A stretch of 50,659 bases of DNA from Alphaproteobacteria bacterium MarineAlpha9_Bin1 (GCA_002937675.1 PTKJ01000002.1:1-50659); one strand, 5' to 3'; shown: positions 1 to 10,145, counted from the stretch's first letter. Translations and numbers: made by a program. The notes: generated by a model not told the origin, from the letters alone.

Positions 1-2
1 AA

Positions 3-2117
3 AGAGTTAAAGTAGATAAAATTATTGAAGAAGCTGGGCATCACAGAGCTTTTGCAGAAGAATTACCTGACAGTGACAAAGATGATAAAATAGAATTAGC
101 TGCCTTGTTAAGAAGTGTATCGGAACAATTTAACACTTACGTCAAACTTAATAAAAAAATTTCCACAGATATAATTTCATCCATAAACGAAATAGAAGAA
201 GCATCAAAATTGGCGGATACAATTTCCTCTCATCTAAATATTAAAGTTGCAGATAAACAAAAATTACTAGAGGAAGTTTCTGTAGCGACAAGGTTAGAAA
301 AAATTTTAGGTATTATTGAAAGTGAACTAGATGTGATGAAAGTAGAAAAGAAAATTAGGTCAAGAGTCAAAAATCAGATGGAAAAGACTCAAAAAGAATA
401 CTATTTGAATGAGCAAATGAAGGCTATACAAAAAGAATTAACAAATGGTGAAGATAAGGATGAAGTAGTAGAATATGAAGAAAAGATAAATAATACTAAA
501 TTTTCTAAAGAGGCACTTGATAGAGCTAAATCTGAGCTACGAAAACTGAAGTCTATGGGTCCTACGTCAGCAGAATCGACGGTCGTAAGAAATTATTTAG
601 ATTGGCTGTTAGAATTACCATGGAAAAAAAATACGAAAATAAAAAGAGATATTAATGAGGCTGAAGAGATTTTGAATGAAGATCATTATGGACTTCATAA
701 GGTTAAAGAGAGAATACTTGAGTATTTAGCAGTACAACACAGGGCTAAAAAAATTAAAGGCCCAATTATTTGTTTAGTTGGTGCTCCAGGAGTAGGAAAA
801 ACTTCTCTAGGAAAATCTCTAGCGAGAGCTACAGGTAGAAATTTTGTTAGGATGTCTTTAGGAGGCATTAGAGATGAGTCAGAGATTAGAGGACATAGAA
901 GGACTTATATAGGTTCCATGCCAGGTAAAATAATTCAAGGTATAAAAAAATCTAAATCTTCTAATCCACTATTTTTATTGGATGAAATAGATAAAATAGG
1001 AGCTGATTGGAGAGGTGATCCCGCCTCGGCTTTATTAGAGGTTTTAGATCCTGAACAAAATACCACGTTTAATGATCATTATTTAGATTTAGACTATGAT
1101 TTATCTAATGTTTTGTTTGTTACAACTGCTAATACTTTAAAAATGCCCAAACCACTTTTGGATAGAATGGAAATTATTAATCTTTCGGGATATTTGGAAA
1201 ATGAAAAATTAGAAATAGCAAAAAGACATTTAATAAATAAGCAGAAGGAAAGAAACGGCTTAAAAGATAATGAGTGGAGTATTTCAGATAGGGCTGTTAT
1301 AGATTTAATTAGGTATTATACCAGAGAGGCTGGGGTCAGAGGGTTAGAAAGAGAAATTGCATCTCTTTGTAGAAAGGCTATAAAGAAAATTGTTTCTGGT
1401 AAACTTAAAAATATTAAAATCACTTCTAAAAATTTAGCATCATATGCAGGTGTTAGAAAATATAGGCATGGTTTAGCTGATAAAGATAATTTGATAGGAG
1501 TTACTACAGGTTTAGCATACACCGATTTTGGAGGAGATCTATTATCAATTGAAGCTGTGGTAATGAATGGAAAGGGACGACAACAAATTACGGGACAACT
1601 TGGTGATGTTATGGTTGAGTCCGTAAGAGCAGCTACAAGCTATGTAAGATCTAGAGCAACTCAATTTGGTATAGAACCTCCTTTTTTTGAAAAAAAAGAT
1701 ATTCATGTTCATGTTCCAGAAGGTGCGACGCCAAAAGACGGACCATCTGCTGGTGTTGCAATTGCTATTACCATGATATCAGTTTTAACTGGAATAGCTG
1801 TTAGAAGCAATGTTGCTATGACTGGAGAGATATCTCTCAGAGGAAGAGTTTTACCTGTTGGAGGGTTGAAAGAAAAACTTTTGGCTGCTGTTAGAGGTGG
1901 AATTAAAAAAGTTCTTATACCTGACGAAAATGCTAGGGACTTGAAAGAAGTTCCTACAGAGATAACAAAAAATATTGAAATTGTGTTAATCAAACACCTG
2001 GATGATGCAATCAGTCAGGCTCTAATTGAGTTACCAATACCGATTGATTGGACAGAAAAAGACTTTATTGCAGGAAGAACTAGTAAAGATAATGTGGAAG
2101 GTGTTGTAAAACATTAA
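3..2117 (+). CDS. lon: Lon protease (ATP-dependent, S16), 5' end truncated by window start
   Basis: Frame stays open upstream of the listed TTG start back to base 3 (RVKVDKIIEEAGHHRAFAEELPDSDKDDKIELAA...). Walker A GAPGVGKTS, Walker B LFLLDEIDK, catalytic Ser in PKDGPSAGVAI and Lys in GGLKEKLLAA. Confidence 0.97.
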   Translation, partial: RVKVDKIIEEAGHHRAFAEELPDSDKDDKIELAALLRSVSEQFNTYVKLNKKISTDIISSINEIEEASKLADTISSHLNIKVADKQKLLEEVSVATRLEKILGIIESELDVMKVEKKIRSRVKNQMEKTQKEYYLNEQMKAIQKELTNGEDKDEVVEYEEKINNTKFSKEALDRAKSELRKLKSMGPTSAESTVVRNYLDWLLELPWKKNTKIKRDINEAEEILNEDHYGLHKVKERILEYLAVQHRAKKIKGPIICLVGAPGVGKTSLGKSLARATGRNFVRMSLGGIRDESEIRGHRRTYIGSMPGKIIQGIKKSKSSNPLFLLDEIDKIGADWRGDPASALLEVLDPEQNTTFNDHYLDLDYDLSNVLFVTTANTLKMPKPLLDRMEIINLSGYLENEKLEIAKRHLINKQKERNGLKDNEWSISDRAVIDLIRYYTREAGVRGLEREIASLCRKAIKKIVSGKLKNIKITSKNLASYAGVRKYRHGLADKDNLIGVTTGLAYTDFGGDLLSIEAVVMNGKGRQQITGQLGDVMVESVRAATSYVRSRATQFGIEPPFFEKKDIHVHVPEGATPKDGPSAGVAIAITMISVLTGIAVRSNVAMTGEISLRGRVLPVGGLKEKLLAAVRGGIKKVLIPDENARDLKEVPTEITKNIEIVLIKHLDDAISQALIELPIPIDWTEKDFIAGRTSKDNVEGVVKH

Positions 2118-2206
2118 ATTTTTATTTTCTTTACTTTTCTTTTTTTTTATAAGTAAAATAAACATGTGGTACTAATTAACACAACAAATTGAAAAAAGGG
2201 GGTTCC

Positions 2207-2482
2207 ATGAATAAGAATGATTTAATAAATGCAGTTTCAGATTCGGCTAATCTTTCAAAGGTGCAAGCGGCTGAAACGGTCGATGCAGTTTTCTCAGCAA
2301 TAAGTAATGAACTTTCTTCTGGTGGAGAAGTTAGATTAGTGGGATTCGGAACTTTTATAGTTACAAATAGAGCTGCAACTACAGGAAGAAATCCCAGAAC
2401 AGGGGAAGCTATTCAAATTCCTGCATCTAAGCAACCCAAGTTTCGTGCAGGTAAAAGTTTGAAGGGTTTAGTAAATAGCTAA
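2207..2482 (+). CDS. hupB: HU-family DNA-binding protein
   Basis: MNKNDLINAVSDSANLSKVQAAETVDAVF...GFGTF...R.GRNPRTGE.I.IPA is classic HU. ATG at 2207 with upstream AAAAAGGGGG is preferred to the TTG at 2189. Confidence 0.95.
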   Translation: MNKNDLINAVSDSANLSKVQAAETVDAVFSAISNELSSGGEVRLVGFGTFIVTNRAATTGRNPRTGEAIQIPASKQPKFRAGKSLKGLVNS

Positions 2483-2508
2483 ACATTAATATCAGTTTTT
2501 ATAAACCG

Positions 2509-2538
2509 CCGGTCTCAAATTTAGACCGGCAGTTTTTT
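2509..2538 (+). terminator. Rho-independent terminator after hupB
   Basis: GCCGGTCT-caaattt-AGACCGGC perfect 8-bp stem followed by agTTTTTTT. Confidence 0.9.
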
Positions 2539-2544
2539 TAGATT

Positions 2545-2620
2545 GGGCGATTAGCTCAGCTGGGAGAGCGACTCGTTTACACCGAGTAGGTCGGCGGTTC
2601 GATCCCGTCATCGCCCACCA
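2545..2620 (+). tRNA. tRNA-Val (anticodon TAC)
   Basis: GGGCGAT...ATCGCCC acceptor pairing, anticodon loop TTTACAC, T-loop GGTTCGATCCC, encoded CCA. Confidence 0.95.
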
Positions 2621-2684
2621 TATTCGAGAACTTACACTTGAATGTTCATCATATACATTATATATATAAGCAAATTTTTTTATT

Positions 2685-2762
2685 GGGGGTGTAGCTCAGT
2701 TTGGTTAGAGCGCTGGCCTGTCACGCCAGAGGCCGCGGGTTCAAGTCCCGTCACTCCCGCCA
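2685..2762 (+). tRNA. tRNA-Asp (anticodon GTC)
   Basis: GGGGGTG...CACTCCC acceptor pairing, anticodon loop CTGTCAC in CTGGC/GCCAG stem, T-loop GGTTCAAGTCC, encoded CCA. Confidence 0.95.
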
Positions 2763-2763
2763 C

Positions 2764-4926
2764 TTAGTTTCTTTTATCTTTTAACTCTTGCCTGCGCTTA
2801 TGTAGAACTGGTTCCGTGTATCCAGATGGTAACTCTCTACCTTTATATACAAGATCACACGCTGCCTTGAAAGCAATTGTATCGAAAGAGGGGGCCATAG
2901 GAATATAATTTTTATCGTTTGCATTTTGTTTATCTACAACGTTGGCCATCTTTTTCATTGTCGTAATTAATTGATTTTCTGTAATGATTCCATGATGTAA
3001 CCAGTTAGACAAAGCTTGTGATGATATTCTACAGGTTGCACGATCTTCCATTAGTCCTATGTCATTGATATCTGGTACCTTTGAACATCCTACTCCTTGA
3101 TCAATCCAACGAACAACATAACCTAAAATACCTTGAGCATTATTTTCAATTTCCTCAGTAATTTCTTCATTAGACCAGTTTTGTCCACTAGCGACAGGTA
3201 TGCTAAGCAAATCAATTAAACTTGCTTTACTTCCCTTTTTGAGAATCTCGTTTTGAACAGAGAGAACATTAATTTTGTGATAGTGTGTAGCGTGTAGAGT
3301 AGCAGCTGTCGGACTTGGAACCCAGGCACAGTTCGCGCCTGATTTAGGATGTCCAATTTTCTGTTCTAGCATATCAGCCATAAGGTCAGGCATTGCCCAC
3401 ATACCTTTTCCTATTTGGGCGCGTCCTTGTAACCCGCACGCAAGACCTATATCAACGTTTCTTTCTTCATAAGACTTTATCCAAGAAGTGGTCTTCATAT
3501 CTCCTTTTCTCAAAACTGGTCCCATTTCCATAGAAGTATGAATTTCATCTCCTGTGCGATCTAAAAATCCTGTATTAATAAATGCTACTCTATTTTTAGT
3601 TGCACGTATGCACTCTTTAAGGTTTACACTAGTACGTCGTTCTTCGTCCATAATACCCAGCTTTACAGTGTAGGTTGGAAGACCAAGAATTTCTTCTACA
3701 CGAGTAAATATTTCATCTGCAAATGCAACTTCTTCCGGGCCGTGCATTTTTGGTTTAACTATATATACAGATCTCTTTTCAGAATTTCTCATCCCCTGAG
3801 ATTTTTTTAAGTCATGAATTGCAATAAGAGTAGTGCACATTGCATCAAGTAAACCTTCAAAAATCTCATTATTATCTTGATCAAGAATTGAAGGGTTAGT
3901 CATTAGATGACCTACATTTCTGTTTAACATTAAAGAACGACCTTTGAGTAATTTTTTAACTCCGTTAGAAGTAGTGATTTCTATATCTTGATTTAATTTT
4001 CTATTTATATTTTGCCCGTTTTTTATAAATTCTTCAGAGAGGTCTCCCTTCATAAGACCTAACCAATTCCGGTATGCGATAACTTTGTCTTCACTGTCCA
4101 CTGCTGCTATACTATCCTCGCAGTCCATAATAGTTGTCATGGCAGATTCTAAAAGTATATCTGAGATATTGGCAGGATCAGATTTACCTATTGGATGTTC
4201 AGGATCTATTAGAATACGAATATGTAAACCGTTTTTGACCAATATAATTTCGGCTAACTTTTTATTATCTTTCATAATAAATCCTATAAATTGATCTGGG
4301 TTTACTAAAGATGTTTTGTCATCTGCAGTTAAGTGAAGCTCATTATTTATTATTTCAATTTTGGTTATGTCTTTCCAACTGCAGGAAACTAAAGGTGTTA
4401 TTTTATCAAGATGCTCTTTGGCAAAAACGATTACCCTTGCTCCGCGATCGGGATTGTAACCATTACCAGTAGGTAAATCACCCATTGCATCCGTTCCATA
4501 AAGCGCATCATAAAAACTTCCCCAACGAGCATTGGCTGCATTTAAAGCATATCGAGCATTCATAATAGGCACGACTAATTGAGGACCTGAAATATGTGCA
4601 ATTTCAGGATCTGTATTATTTGTTTCAATGCTGAATTTTGATCCTTCAGGTACGAGGTAACCTATTTCTTTAAGAAAAGATATATAGGATTCTTTATCAT
4701 GCAGTTTACCTCTACGTTCTATATGCCAATTATTAATTTGAATTTGTAGTTTTTCACGTTTTTCTAATAGACTTTTATTTTTTGTGCTTAGATCTTTAAT
4801 TAGCTTAGAAAATCCTTCCCAAAATCTTTCAGAGCTTATACCCGTTCCTGGTAGAGCTTCCGACTCTATAAAATTTTCTAAAACACTATCTACTTTAAGC
4901 CCATATTTATCTGCGCGATCAACCAT
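2764..4926 (-). CDS. glcB: Malate synthase G
   Basis: 720 aa; [20 protein letters not shown]..., [47 protein letters not shown]-type motifs of malate synthase G. Confidence 0.95.
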   Translation of the reverse strand: MVDRADKYGLKVDSVLENFIESEALPGTGISSERFWEGFSKLIKDLSTKNKSLLEKREKLQIQINNWHIERRGKLHDKESYISFLKEIGYLVPEGSKFSIETNNTDPEIAHISGPQLVVPIMNARYALNAANARWGSFYDALYGTDAMGDLPTGNGYNPDRGARVIVFAKEHLDKITPLVSCSWKDITKIEIINNELHLTADDKTSLVNPDQFIGFIMKDNKKLAEIILVKNGLHIRILIDPEHPIGKSDPANISDILLESAMTTIMDCEDSIAAVDSEDKVIAYRNWLGLMKGDLSEEFIKNGQNINRKLNQDIEITTSNGVKKLLKGRSLMLNRNVGHLMTNPSILDQDNNEIFEGLLDAMCTTLIAIHDLKKSQGMRNSEKRSVYIVKPKMHGPEEVAFADEIFTRVEEILGLPTYTVKLGIMDEERRTSVNLKECIRATKNRVAFINTGFLDRTGDEIHTSMEMGPVLRKGDMKTTSWIKSYEERNVDIGLACGLQGRAQIGKGMWAMPDLMADMLEQKIGHPKSGANCAWVPSPTAATLHATHYHKINVLSVQNEILKKGSKASLIDLLSIPVASGQNWSNEEITEEIENNAQGILGYVVRWIDQGVGCSKVPDINDIGLMEDRATCRISSQALSNWLHHGIITENQLITTMKKMANVVDKQNANDKNYIPMAPSFDTIAFKAACDLVYKGRELPSGYTEPVLHKRRQELKDKRN

Positions 4927-4990
4927 TTTTATTTCCTGCTTTTTTTTTGTTAGATAAACACTTTAATTACTGAGCTCCTCAAAGTAAATA

Positions 4991-5932
4991 TTAAAAATTA
5001 GGATTAATGGCGCCGTTTTGTTCTAACCATATTCTTGTTTCTTTAATAATTAAAGATAAAAGCTCCTTTTGTTTTTCTCCAACACCCATATGTCTGCCGT
5101 CTAGTAGAACTATTTTCTTTGGAAGGGGAGTTAAATCTTGCATTAATGAAGATGATTTTTTAGGAATAAACTCATCATTTTTACCACTAATTAAAAGAAA
5201 ATTTCCAGAAATATATTCTAAATGTTCTTTAGGGTCTATCGGATTAAATAGAAGTTGAATAATGTAGCCCAAAAATGGTTTAGTCCATTTTGGGCTAATA
5301 AAAGGGTTCGAGTTTACTATTCGACCTATGTTAGTTCCTCCATATGCAAGTACAGTCCAACCTATTGTTGCTAATCCTCTGCTTTCTATTATATGTTGTA
5401 CTGCCGGAACTACTATGGCACCTACGGAAAACCCTAGTAAACTAATCCTTTTTTTTTCTGCCCAAGGCTGTTTTGTTATCCATTCTAGTGCCGCTGCAAC
5501 CTGACCAGGAGAGTTATAAATTCCTCTATAAATACTTGGAGACTTTAGAAGTATATTTAACCCTTTAGGTAACTTAGAAGCTATAGGCCAATTGTATCCT
5601 ACCAATATATTATTACCTATATCTGAAACATGACGTATACTTTCAAACCCAGTTTCTAAGCCACCAAGTATAAATAATACAGGAAGAGGATGGTCTGGGA
5701 TTGGGGTAGGAAAACTTACAGCAATGTCTATAATACCTAAATTTGAATCTTTAATAAAATACTGTTGAATTGTTCTCGAATCTTGAAAGAAATTTTTGCC
5801 CTCTACAACGTCTAGAATTTTTTCACTTTTTGGCAATGCATTTAAAGAATTTTTATTTGATTGAAAAATAGTACTAGAACATCCCAATAGAATTATTAAT
5901 AAAGGTATAAGTTTTATTATTATGTATTTCAC
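4991..5932 (-). CDS. Putative lipoprotein alpha/beta hydrolase
   Basis: Lipobox LLIILLGC at N-terminus; LLGFSVGAIV nucleophile elbow (GxSxG); terminal DGRHMG. Confidence 0.65.
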   Translation of the reverse strand: MKYIIIKLIPLLIILLGCSSTIFQSNKNSLNALPKSEKILDVVEGKNFFQDSRTIQQYFIKDSNLGIIDIAVSFPTPIPDHPLPVLFILGGLETGFESIRHVSDIGNNILVGYNWPIASKLPKGLNILLKSPSIYRGIYNSPGQVAAALEWITKQPWAEKKRISLLGFSVGAIVVPAVQHIIESRGLATIGWTVLAYGGTNIGRIVNSNPFISPKWTKPFLGYIIQLLFNPIDPKEHLEYISGNFLLISGKNDEFIPKKSSSLMQDLTPLPKKIVLLDGRHMGVGEKQKELLSLIIKETRIWLEQNGAINPNF

Positions 5933-6177
5933 TAAATATAGTATTTCTTTTTTGCATTTTTAATTGACCGCCAAGAACCGCATTTCAGTTGTCTCACTGG
6001 TATAAACCAGCACATTTTTATTTTGTCACCTTCTATAATATTTATATATCCATCCGCAACAGTATGTATTATTTTTTCTGGATAAATTCTGTTTTGAATA
6101 CTTTTTATAAATCGAATTGATACAATTGCTATAGCTGCTAGCGAAAGACCTATTACTGTAGCCCTGGGTATTGTCAT
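5932..6177 (-). CDS. Small hypothetical protein with N-terminal membrane segment
   Basis: ATG at 6177 with an upstream GGAGG-like SD on the minus strand; adjacent to the lipoprotein gene, possibly an operon. Confidence 0.5.
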   Translation of the reverse strand: MTIPRATVIGLSLAAIAIVSIRFIKSIQNRIYPEKIIHTVADGYINIIEGDKIKMCWFIPVRQLKCGSWRSIKNAKKKYYI

Positions 6178-6265
6178 AATCAGCCTCCAAATAAATATTT
6201 TATTTCAAATAATATATAAATATAAATCTGTTAATAACAATTAATTAGTAAAATTTTTGTTCTTT

Positions 6266-6294
6266 TTTACATTTATAATTATTGTTTGTATAAT
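6266..6294 (+). promoter_or_regulatory. Putative sigma70 promoter for the 6323 gene
   Basis: TTTACA (6266-6271), 17-nt spacer, perfect TATAAT (6289-6294). Confidence 0.65.
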
Positions 6295-6322
6295 GGATGT
6301 CTATTTTATGGGGAGAAAAATA

Positions 6323-6844
6323 ATGTTTAATAAATATATAAGTTTAATATTAACTTTGGCATTTATCACATTGCTGAAGGGGCAATCTGCAAGTGCTGAA
6401 GATCAAGTTATTATAAATGGTGATGCTGGTGGCCGATTAGTGCAGGCTGCAATGTATCCTCAATATGTATTATTCCTGAAGGGTGGAACTACAGCTGATC
6501 AAAAAGCAAATTGGGTGGACAAAGAATATTGGGCGTCTTTAGATATATTAGAAGGCGAACATAAAGGCAAAAGCGTATTATTTACATTACATCCGCCTAG
6601 AAGAGGTGTTACTCAACCTCAATGGTGTTATTCAGGTGGGGGCAGTAAGTATGTTGGAAGAGGCATTACGTGCTTGAATGAAGGTACTAACAAAGAGTTA
6701 AGGTTTAAAGCAGATATTCAATGGGCAGTTGATGCTCCTGATGTATTCAAGGATAGAGACTTTGCTGAGTACCCTAATCTTCCAGGAAAAGGTGGTGTAG
6801 AAGACTTGCTAGATAAAGTTAGGTTTGTAATTTCATTAGATTAA
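6323..6844 (+). CDS. Secreted protein of unknown function
   Basis: Start refined to ATG 6323 (preceded by GGGGAG), giving signal peptide MFNKYISLILTLAFITLLKGQSASA; the upstream TTG 6257 lies before the predicted promoter -10. Confidence 0.7.
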   Translation: MFNKYISLILTLAFITLLKGQSASAEDQVIINGDAGGRLVQAAMYPQYVLFLKGGTTADQKANWVDKEYWASLDILEGEHKGKSVLFTLHPPRRGVTQPQWCYSGGGSKYVGRGITCLNEGTNKELRFKADIQWAVDAPDVFKDRDFAEYPNLPGKGGVEDLLDKVRFVISLD

Positions 6845-6845
6845 A

Positions 6846-8225
6846 TTAATCATAAACTAATGATTTTATAATAGCTAAGTGATCTTTAACTCCTTGTTTG
6901 AACGCGTTTATATTTATGCGCTCGTCGTTTCCGTGAATACGGCCAAGTTCTTTAAGAGGAACAATAATAGGATTGAAGCCGTAACTTTGAATTCCTAGAT
7001 CTCTAGTAAAGTGGCTATCAGTGAATCCTGTAGTCACTCTAGGAATTATGTATGAATGAGGGTAAAGGTTTTTCAATGTGCTTTTTATGGCCTTATAAAG
7101 TTCACTTTCAGTAGTAGAAGAAGCAGAAGTAAATGCCATAATAGTTTCTACTTTAATATCAAATGGTTCCATCATATATTTAATTTCATTTATAAAATCT
7201 TCCGCAGTCCTATCAGGTAAAATTCTACAATCTATTTCTGCCCACGCCACAGGAGGAACCACGTTTATCTTATTTGATGCTCCTAGTCGAGTTATTGAAC
7301 AAGTGTCACGTGTAAGAGAGTGATGAAAAGGGGATTGAATTTGTAATTGCTTAATGAAATTTTTTCTTTTAATTGCGCTATCAATATTTTTATAGTCTTC
7401 AGCTTTTTCTTCCTCTAAATAATTAGACATGCCTGAAAAGTACTTTTTTACACTTGGAATGATTCTTGGAGGAAAAGGATTTTTCTTTAGATAATGTAAT
7501 CCATCAATCAAACGGGTTACTGAACTACTTATTCTTGGACTGGATCCATGACCAGGAGTATCAACAGCAATAAGCTTCAGCCAAACTGGAACTTTTTGTG
7601 TTAGCTCAATTTCAAAAACAAGGTTATTGTTGATAATTCTACCGCTTCCGCCCTCATTAATTAATAACTTAACATTTTCAAAAATCTCTGGTTTGTTTTT
7701 TATTAACCATCCAACACCATAAAAACCTCCTGCTTCCTCATCAGCTGTTGCTAAAAATATTACATCCCTGTTAAGAGGTGTTGAACTTCTTTTGAGGGAT
7801 AAAAAGGTGGCCAATTGTGTTATGCCAGTTCCCTTCATGTCTAACGTCCCTCTTCCATAAAGAAATCCATCTTTTTCAGATGCATCAAATGGTTGTACAG
7901 ACCAATGTTTGGGATCTGCAGGGACTACATCTGTGTGCTGTAGCATCATAAGAGCAGGTTTGTTACCACCTTTAATTCTTGCCCATATGTTTCCTCTTCC
8001 TGGTGCAGATTCAATGTGCTCGTAATCTATTTCTTCTTCATCGAATATACGTGCATAAAAATCTACTGCTCTGGATTCATTACCTGGAGGATTAACAGTG
8101 TTAATTTTTATATATTCTTTTAATAAACTGAATGCTTCTTTTTCTATTGAATCAGCAAAAGAGTGAGATAAAAAACACAGGTTAAGTAATATTGAAATAA
8201 ATACTGTAATAAAAAATTTTTTCAT
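6846..8225 (-). CDS. Secreted M20-family peptidase (carboxypeptidase S-like)
   Basis: Signal peptide; MLQHTDVVPAD, LYGRGTLDMKGTG, ATADEEAGGFYGVGWL: M20 metal-binding motifs. Confidence 0.9.
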   Translation of the reverse strand: MKKFFITVFISILLNLCFLSHSFADSIEKEAFSLLKEYIKINTVNPPGNESRAVDFYARIFDEEEIDYEHIESAPGRGNIWARIKGGNKPALMMLQHTDVVPADPKHWSVQPFDASEKDGFLYGRGTLDMKGTGITQLATFLSLKRSSTPLNRDVIFLATADEEAGGFYGVGWLIKNKPEIFENVKLLINEGGSGRIINNNLVFEIELTQKVPVWLKLIAVDTPGHGSSPRISSSVTRLIDGLHYLKKNPFPPRIIPSVKKYFSGMSNYLEEEKAEDYKNIDSAIKRKNFIKQLQIQSPFHHSLTRDTCSITRLGASNKINVVPPVAWAEIDCRILPDRTAEDFINEIKYMMEPFDIKVETIMAFTSASSTTESELYKAIKSTLKNLYPHSYIIPRVTTGFTDSHFTRDLGIQSYGFNPIIVPLKELGRIHGNDERININAFKQGVKDHLAIIKSLVYD

Positions 8226-8348
8226 TGGTTATTAACTCACACATAATTACCGTCAAATATTTCGTTGAAGTTATCTTGCTAAAATGATAGTTAGCTTAAG
8301 AAATACTTTTATTAATAATTAAAATAATAATTATAGAGAGGGAAAACA

Positions 8349-8789
8349 ATGAAAAAGATTATAAGTTTACTTATAATATTAGCAGTTTCTGCCTTTATTA
8401 ATAGCTCAGCATTTTCCGGACATCATAAAGCGACTTTTCAATATGGTGGTGACTGGGTGAACACAACCGTGGTAGCTAATGGAGATTATTTCATTATGGT
8501 TGGAGCTTTTGTTGGAACCAATGAAATGGTCAGAGAAGCAGGAGAAGTAATTATTACCAATTTTACTTGTCCAGGAATTTTTATAAATGGTGTAGGGAAT
8601 GGAGCCTGTAAAATGAAACTTGCTGGATCCGAAGATTTTTACATTCTTGATTGGGCTTGCGATGCAGAATCTAATTGCAAAGGTAAAGTAGTTAATGGCA
8701 CAGGCCGATTTGAAGGTGCTTCAGGAGAATTGACTTGGGTGCACAACGGGGGTTTCGGTAAAGGTAGCGGAACTTTCTTAACAAAATAA
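8349..8789 (+). CDS. Small secreted protein of unknown function
   Basis: Signal peptide MKKIISLLIILAVSAFINSSAFS then GHHKATFQYGG...; SD AGAGAGGG upstream; several Cys. Confidence 0.75.
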   Translation: MKKIISLLIILAVSAFINSSAFSGHHKATFQYGGDWVNTTVVANGDYFIMVGAFVGTNEMVREAGEVIITNFTCPGIFINGVGNGACKMKLAGSEDFYILDWACDAESNCKGKVVNGTGRFEGASGELTWVHNGGFGKGSGTFLTK

Positions 8790-8807
8790 AAAAAAAGAAA
8801 CATTATT

Positions 8808-8978
8808 GTGAATAAATATTTATATTTTATAACTACATTTCTACTATCTATATTTATTTCTACTTCATCTTTTTCCGGACATCATGAAAAAGCCGTTGGT
8901 TATTTTTATGGCCATGTTCTTACTAATTGCCCTGATGGAACTGCTGGTGGATATTCTACCTGGAATAAAGAACCATAA
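8808..8978 (+). CDS. Unlisted small ORF (56 aa), predicted secreted, shares FSGHHxKA with the upstream gene
   Basis: GTG start: M(V)NKYLYFITTFLLSIFISTSSFSGHHEKAVGYFYGHVLTNCPDGTAGGYSTWNKEP*. Hydrophobic signal followed by the same SGHH motif as 8349..8789. Confidence 0.6.
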   Translation: MNKYLYFITTFLLSIFISTSSFSGHHEKAVGYFYGHVLTNCPDGTAGGYSTWNKEP

Positions 8979-8988
8979 TTTAAAATAT

Positions 8989-9021
8989 TATATCCTGGGA
9001 AAACTTTTTTCTCAGGATATA
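8989..9021. terminator. Hairpin between convergent genes, putative terminator
   Basis: TATATCCTGGG ... CTCAGGATATA, 11-bp stem with one GU pair; abuts the stop of the minus-strand gene at 9022. Confidence 0.55.
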
Positions 9022-10116
9022 TTAAATAATTTCTTTAAATTTTTCCCTTAAGGACATGTAGCCTAGCTCTGTCATAGGAGATAGTTGGATGATCTTTTTC
9101 CTAAATATAGACCAGTTTTTATATACTTTCTTAGTAAATTCATCTTTATTTTTCATTTCTTCCATCATTTCTTTTGCTGCTTTAAACATAGCTTCCATAA
9201 CATCATCAGGAAAGCTTCTCAATTTAACGTTATGTTTATTTACAAGAACTTGAAGAGCTTCTGCATTCCCTGCTGTCATCTCACTTAGCATCCTAAAAGC
9301 TTCGTTTTCAGCAGCATTTTTTATAATGTTTTGCAAATCAGTAGGTAAATCATTATAAGCTGATAAATTAAGTGTTAATGCTAATGCTGATCCTGGTTCT
9401 TGTATACCAGGAGCATAGTAATATTTGGCTATTTTGTGAAAACCAAACGCCATATCGTTATAAGGTGCAACCCATTCCGCAGCATCGAGAACTCCAGATT
9501 GTAAAGCCGGTAGTATCTCACCCCCAGGCATATTTACCGGTACACCACCTATTCTAGATAACATCTCTCCTCCTAAGCCGGGAATACGCATTCTTAGACC
9601 TTTAAAATCTTTTAAACTTTTAATCTCTTTTTGAAACCAACCCCCGACATTACATCCACCTGTTCCAGCTAAGAATCCTTTCAAGCCAAACTTTGCATAG
9701 AGTTCATCCCATAACGTTTGTCCACCTCCAAAATAAATCCATGCCGCATGTTCTTGTGCTGTTAAACCACCTGGGAGAGTAGTAAAAAAAGGTATAGCAG
9801 GGTGTTTTGCGATCCAATAATAAGGAGCATCATGTCCCATTTCTGCAGTACCTTCTCTAACAGCATCAAAGACTTCAAATGCGGGGACTAATTCTCCAGC
9901 ACCGTATACTTTTACCTGTAGTCTTCCGTCGGACATGGCATGAATTGCATCTACAATTCTTTTGACGCCTGTTCCTAAAGCAGGAAAATTTTTGGGCCAG
10001 CACGTAACCATTTTCCATTTTATTATTCCTTTAGCTATAGCAGGAGCAGATAGGGTAGATGCAGTAGCTACAATCCCTACTCCTGTAGCTGTTTTAAGGA
10101 AATTTCTTCTTTTCAT
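9022..10116 (-). CDS. TRAP transporter solute-binding protein (DctP family), Tat signal
   Basis: MKRRNFLKTATGVGIVATASTLSAPAIAKG...; WKMVTCWPKNFPALGTG..., GGEILPALQSGVLDAAEWVAPYND typical of TRAP DctP proteins. SD AAGGAG. Confidence 0.9.
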   Translation of the reverse strand: MKRRNFLKTATGVGIVATASTLSAPAIAKGIIKWKMVTCWPKNFPALGTGVKRIVDAIHAMSDGRLQVKVYGAGELVPAFEVFDAVREGTAEMGHDAPYYWIAKHPAIPFFTTLPGGLTAQEHAAWIYFGGGQTLWDELYAKFGLKGFLAGTGGCNVGGWFQKEIKSLKDFKGLRMRIPGLGGEMLSRIGGVPVNMPGGEILPALQSGVLDAAEWVAPYNDMAFGFHKIAKYYYAPGIQEPGSALALTLNLSAYNDLPTDLQNIIKNAAENEAFRMLSEMTAGNAEALQVLVNKHNVKLRSFPDDVMEAMFKAAKEMMEEMKNKDEFTKKVYKNWSIFRKKIIQLSPMTELGYMSLREKFKEII

Positions 10117-10145
10117 TTTTACTCCTTATAATTTTATTAAAATTA

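Noticed and set aside
1316-1993. Minus-strand ORFs 1316..1522 and 1709..1993
   Set aside because: Fully antisense to conserved lon coding sequence; no recognisable protein features.
9372-9557. Plus-strand ORF MLMLMLILVLVYQ... and the local TAATGCTAATGCTGATCC repeat
   Set aside because: Antisense shadow of the TRAP binding protein; the repeat is the codon pattern of SALALTLNLSAYND.
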